Assembly (NCBI RefSeq): GCF_014639275.1
Contig: NZ_BMFW01000001.1
Coordinates: 14,468 to 78,467 of the forward strand
Reading direction: 5' to 3'
DNA: 64,000 bases
From: Arthrobacter liuii
GTDB taxonomy: Bacteria; Actinomycetota; Actinomycetes; Actinomycetales; Micrococcaceae
The notes under the pieces were generated by a model. That model was not told the origin of the DNA. It searched no databases and saw only the letters and a program-made list of their open reading frames with translations. A program made the translations under genes and the position numbers. Below, one piece after another: positions 60,666 to 64,000 of this stretch; position 1 is the stretch's first letter, and every line of letters starts with the position of its first letter.

Positions 60666-63569
60666 CTAGACGCGCGGCTTCTCGCGCATCTCGAAGGTCT
60701 CGATGATGTCGCCTTCGGTGATGTCGTTGTACGAGCCAAGACCGATACCACATTCGAAGTCCGTGCGGACTTCAGTGGCGTCGTCCTTGAAGCGCTTGAG
60801 CGACTCAACGGTGAGGTTGTCACCGATGATCTTGCCGTCGCGGGTGACGCGTGCCTTGGCGTTGCGTCGAATGATGCCCGAGCGGACGATCGAGCCGGCG
60901 ATGTTTCCGAACTTGGAGGAGCGGAAGACTTCGCGGACCTCGGCGGTGCCGAGCTGGACTTCTTCGTATTCCGGCTTGAGCATGCCCTTGAGCGCTGCCT
61001 CGATGTCATCGATTGCTGCGTAGATGACGGAGTAGAAGCGCATGTCCACGCCTTCGCGGTCTGCCAGTTCGGCAACCCGCTCGGCGGGCTTGACGTTGAA
61101 GCCGATGATGACGGCGGAGTCGACCGTTGCCAGGTTGACGTCGTTCTGGGTGATGGCACCCACACCGCGGTGGATGACGCGCAGCTGCACGCCTTCGCCG
61201 ACGTCGATCTTGAGCAGCGCGTCTTCGAGGGCTTCCACGGCACCGGACACGTCACCCTTGAGGATGAGGTTGAGGGTGTCGATCTTGCCTTCGGCGACGG
61301 CCTGGTCGAAGTCTTCCAGGCTGATGCGCTTGCGGCGCTTGGCCAGGGCGGCGTTGCGGTCGGCGGCTTCGCGCTTCTCGGCGATCTGGCGGGCGGTGCG
61401 CTCGTCAGCGGTCACGAAGAAGGTGTCACCGGCGCGCGGGACGTTGGACAGGCCCAGCACCTGGACGGGGCGGGACGGGCCGGCCTCGGTCAGGGCGCTG
61501 CCGTCGTCGTCGAACATCGCACGGACGCGGCCGTGGGCCGTGCCTGCCACGATGGTGTCGCCGACGCGGAGCGTGCCGGACTGCACCAGGACGGTGGCAA
61601 CAGCACCGCGGCCCTTGTCCAGGTTGGCTTCGATCGCGATGCCTCGGGCGTCCTTGTTCGGGTTGGCGCGCATGTCCAAAGCGGCGTCCGCGGTGAGCAG
61701 GACGGCCTCGAGCAGCTCGTCGATGTTGAGGTTCTGGCGGGCAGAGACCTCGACGAACATGGTGTCGCCGCCGTATTCCTCGGGAACCAGGCCGTATTCG
61801 GTCAGCTGGCCGCGGACCTTCTCCGGGTTGGCGCCTTCCTTGTCGATCTTGTTCACTGCCACGACGATCGGCACGTTGGCCGCCTGGGCGTGGTTGAGTG
61901 CTTCAACGGTCTGCGGCATTACGCCGTCGTCCGCTGCGACCACCAGGATGGCGATGTCGGTGACCTTGGCACCACGGGCACGCATGGCGGTGAACGCCTC
62001 GTGGCCCGGGGTATCGATGAAGGTGATCTTGCGATCGGTGCCTTCGTGGTTGTGCGTGACCTGGTAGGCACCGATGTGCTGGGTGATGCCGCCGTGTTCG
62101 CCGGCCATGACGTCGGACTTGCGGATGGCATCGAGCAGGCGGGTCTTACCGTGGTCGACGTGGCCCATGACGGTGACGACCGGAGGACGTGCCTCAAGTT
62201 CCTCGTCGCCTTCGGCTTCGAGTTCGGCGTCAAAGTCGATGTCGAAGCTGGAGAGCAGCTCGCGCTCCTCGTCCTCCGGGGAAACGACCTGGAGCTTGTA
62301 GCCCAGTTCCTCGCCGAGCAGGGCGAAGGTGTCCTCGTCCAGCGACTGGGTTGCCGTGGCCATTTCACCAAGGTGGAACAGCACGGTCACCAGGGCGGCG
62401 GGGTTTGCCTCGATCTTGTCGGCGAAGTCCGTGATGGACGAGCCGCGGCGAAGCCGGATGACGGTGTTGCCGTCGCCGCGGGGCACGCTCACGCCACCCA
62501 GCGACGGGGCACTCATCTGCTCGAGTTCCTGGCGCTTGGCGCGCTTGGACTTGCGCTGCTTGCCACGGCCTGCGCCGCCCTTGCCGAAGGCACCCTGGGT
62601 GCCGCCGCGGCCGCGGCCGCCCTTGCCGAAGCCACCGCCTGCGGGAGCACCGCTGCCGGCACCGGGTCCGCCGGTGCCCGGAGCGCCGCCGGGACGCCCG
62701 GGACCACGGCCGCCGCCGGGACGGCCGCCTGCACCTGCCGGTGCGGGACGTTCGGTGCGGTTGGGCATCATGCCGGGAGTAGGACGGGGACCGCCGGGAC
62801 GCGGCGCACCGGGACGGGGCCCGCCTGCACCAGCCGCGGGGCGGGGACCACCGGCACCGGCTGCGGGACGCGGCCCACCGGGGCGCGGTCCGCCTGCACC
62901 AGCTGCGGGACGGGGACCACCGGGCCGGTCACCGTCGTTGCGGCTGCCGCCCGGGCGGGGCATGCCCTGCGATGTGGCGAACGGGTTGTTGCCCGGACGG
63001 GGGGCGCGCTCACCGTCTCCGCCACGGCCGCGGGGCATGCCCTGCGATGTGGCAAAGGGGTTGTTTCCGGGACGGGGGCCGCCGGGACGGGGGCCCGACG
63101 CACCGGGCGTGGATCCACCTGGACGTGCCGAGGGAGCCGGGGTTTCGGCCTTGGGCGCCGGACGTGCACCGGGCTTGGCGCCAGCGGACGGAGCCGCAGG
63201 GGCGGCAGGCGTGGAAGCGGCGGGCGCTGACGGTGTTGCTGCCTGCACGGGTGCGGCGGGAGCAGCCGGAGCCGGGGCCTGTGACTTGGGGGCCGGAGCC
63301 TTGGGCGCAGCGGGGCCGGGGGCCGGGGCTGAAGGACGTGATTCTGCTGCGGGCGCTGGCGCTTTGGCGGCGGCGGCGGAAGCCGCAGCCGGTGCCGCTG
63401 ATTTGGCAGCGGCGTCGGGGAAGGCATTGCGCAGTTTCCGCACAACGGGGGCCTCAATGGTTGACGAGGCGGAGCGAACGAATTCGCCCAGTTCCTGCAG
63501 TTTTGTCACTGCATCTTTGGAAGTTATACCGAGCTCTTTGGCGAGCTCATGTACGCGGACCTTGGCCAC
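60666..63569 (-). CDS. infB: Translation initiation factor IF-2
   Basis: The 967-residue GTPase has an N-terminal IF2-N domain ([20 protein letters not shown]), a very long Ala/Pro then Gly/Arg/Pro-rich linker (about 60-360), and the conserved core with G1 [13 protein letters not shown]3 DTPGHE and G4 NKID, then domains II-IV. It brings initiator tRNA to the 30S subunit. The linker contains a direct repeat [15 protein letters not shown] (twice, DNA near 62960 and 63030) and several [10 protein letters not shown] units. GTG start follows AGGAGAAAT. ylxR lies upstream, as in most bacteria. Confidence 0.96.
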   Translation of the reverse strand: MAKVRVHELAKELGITSKDAVTKLQELGEFVRSASSTIEAPVVRKLRNAFPDAAAKSAAPAAASAAAAKAPAPAAESRPSAPAPGPAAPKAPAPKSQAPAPAAPAAPVQAATPSAPAASTPAAPAAPSAGAKPGARPAPKAETPAPSARPGGSTPGASGPRPGGPRPGNNPFATSQGMPRGRGGDGERAPRPGNNPFATSQGMPRPGGSRNDGDRPGGPRPAAGAGGPRPGGPRPAAGAGGPRPAAGAGGPRPGAPRPGGPRPTPGMMPNRTERPAPAGAGGRPGGGRGPGRPGGAPGTGGPGAGSGAPAGGGFGKGGRGRGGTQGAFGKGGAGRGKQRKSKRAKRQELEQMSAPSLGGVSVPRGDGNTVIRLRRGSSITDFADKIEANPAALVTVLFHLGEMATATQSLDEDTFALLGEELGYKLQVVSPEDEERELLSSFDIDFDAELEAEGDEELEARPPVVTVMGHVDHGKTRLLDAIRKSDVMAGEHGGITQHIGAYQVTHNHEGTDRKITFIDTPGHEAFTAMRARGAKVTDIAILVVAADDGVMPQTVEALNHAQAANVPIVVAVNKIDKEGANPEKVRGQLTEYGLVPEEYGGDTMFVEVSARQNLNIDELLEAVLLTADAALDMRANPNKDARGIAIEANLDKGRGAVATVLVQSGTLRVGDTIVAGTAHGRVRAMFDDDGSALTEAGPSRPVQVLGLSNVPRAGDTFFVTADERTARQIAEKREAADRNAALAKRRKRISLEDFDQAVAEGKIDTLNLILKGDVSGAVEALEDALLKIDVGEGVQLRVIHRGVGAITQNDVNLATVDSAVIIGFNVKPAERVAELADREGVDMRFYSVIYAAIDDIEAALKGMLKPEYEEVQLGTAEVREVFRSSKFGNIAGSIVRSGIIRRNAKARVTRDGKIIGDNLTVESLKRFKDDATEVRTDFECGIGLGSYNDITEGDIIETFEMREKPRV

Positions 63570-63721
63570 ATTTCTCCTGTCTCGGTCCGCACCGAGCCAG
63601 GCACGAACCGTCTACTTCTTACTGCGGACCCCAGCCGCTTTTGGTGCGAAGGGGCCCATTGCAGAGCGCAACAAAGTTGTCATCGTTACGCACTCATCGC
63701 TGGGAACTCATCGGGTTTCCA

Positions 63722-64000
63722 TCAGATTTCTGACCCGCTTTCAGGTTGGACGGTTGGTGTTGCAGCCACCGGGGCGGCGTCAACGTTCGGGCCTGACGTG
63801 ATCCGGTGTTCGACGGCGGCGGTCCCGATTGCGCCCGGAAGGGCACGCCCGAATGCTCGCCGCTTGACCGCCAGAGCCAGGCACGATGCGCTGGGGTGCA
63901 GCCATGCACCCCGGCCAGCCATCCGGCGTCGTTCATCCACCAGGACAGCGGGTGAACCGCTGCCGTCGGCGACGAGCCGGAGCAACTGCGACCGCGGGCC
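63722..64000 (-). CDS. YlxR (DUF448) family protein, 5' end outside window
   Basis: The frame is open to the window end. The visible ~92 residues contain SQLLRLVADGSGSPAVLVD and GRGAWLHPSASCLALAVKRRAFGRAL, the central part of YlxR, an RNA-binding-like protein between nusA and infB. The N-terminal C-x-x-C region would be just outside the window. A variable tail of ~25 residues (TSGPNVDAAPVAATPT) follows the domain. It precedes infB by 152 bases on the same strand. Confidence 0.9.
   Translation of the reverse strand, partial: GPRSQLLRLVADGSGSPAVLVDERRRMAGRGAWLHPSASCLALAVKRRAFGRALPGAIGTAAVEHRITSGPNVDAAPVAATPTVQPESGSEI

Noticed and set aside
62900-63100. Repeated units that could suggest a CRISPR or satellite
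   Set aside because: The repeats are in frame, encode the IF-2 linker and lack spacers.
62329-63801. 490-codon frame antisense to infB
   Set aside because: Its Gly/Pro/Ala repeats mirror the IF-2 linker; no start signal or domain.

Overview
The window reads as a high-GC actinobacterial chromosome segment, most likely Arthrobacter/Pseudarthrobacter or another Micrococcaceae. The reasons are the gene order (infC-rpmI-rplT-rRNA methylase; hisC-hisB-hisH-priA; lexA divergent from a LysM gene; hflX, dapF, miaA, miaB, recX, recA, ClgR-type regulator, cinA, pgsA, ftsK, rnj, dapA; dapB; pnp-rpsO; truB-rbfA-infB-ylxR), actinobacterial families (DUF3046, DUF1844, DUF222-HNH, Rv2578c-type radical SAM) and TCGAAC-N4-GTTCGA LexA boxes. 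This assignment is inference; no rRNA or tRNA gene is present to confirm it.

Layout. 1-5 kb: SIMPL protein, SOS-box radical SAM protein, Nudix hydrolase, MFS exporter followed by a 53-bp tandem duplication, CDF metal transporter, GlsB-type stress protein. 5-9 kb: infC operon with an ATT start codon and a long leader. 9-15 kb: MFS and SseB-like genes, then the his genes, including an unlisted 52-residue membrane protein between hisH and priA. 15-27 kb: DNA damage and tRNA/translation block (LysM/lexA, DinG-like helicase, hflX, a methyltransferase, dapF, miaA, miaB, recX, recA, DUF3046). 27-35 kb: MarR and ClgR-type regulators, cinA, pgsA, ftsK, RNase J, dapA. 35-38.5 kb: an unknown gene with a LexA box on its start, a membrane acyltransferase-like protein, a short C-terminal gene relic, a TPR protein and dapB. 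38.6-46.7 kb: molybdenum cofactor genes (moaE, mogA, moaC, moeA, moaA, moaD) around a membrane Mo-oxidoreductase, followed by a DUF222-HNH gene; this looks like an accessory block inserted between dapB and the M16 peptidase. 46.8-51 kb: M16 peptidase, pnp, rpsO. 51-58.5 kb: kynU-kynA, ribF, small membrane proteins, truB, aminotransferase, thioredoxin, deaminase. 58.6-64 kb: secreted ScyD/ScyE-like propeller protein, rbfA, infB and the start-truncated ylxR-like gene.

Regulation. Five LexA-type boxes mark a local SOS regulon: radical SAM gene, lexA/LysM pair (two boxes), recA and the unknown 177-residue gene. A second recurring signal is a TANNNT hexamer 6 or 7 bases before the start codon, which I interpret as leaderless transcription. 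It occurs before at least thirteen genes (Nudix, rRNA methylase, hisC, dapF, MarR, pgsA, ftsK, dapA, dapB, moaA, truB, aminotransferase, deaminase) and before a possible six-codon leader peptide upstream of hflX.

Most of the window is conserved core. I saw no CRISPR array, prophage, IS element or obvious defence system. The points most worth following are the SOS-controlled unknown gene, the SOS-controlled radical SAM gene, the infC leader hairpin, the hflX leader peptide and the 52-residue his-operon protein.
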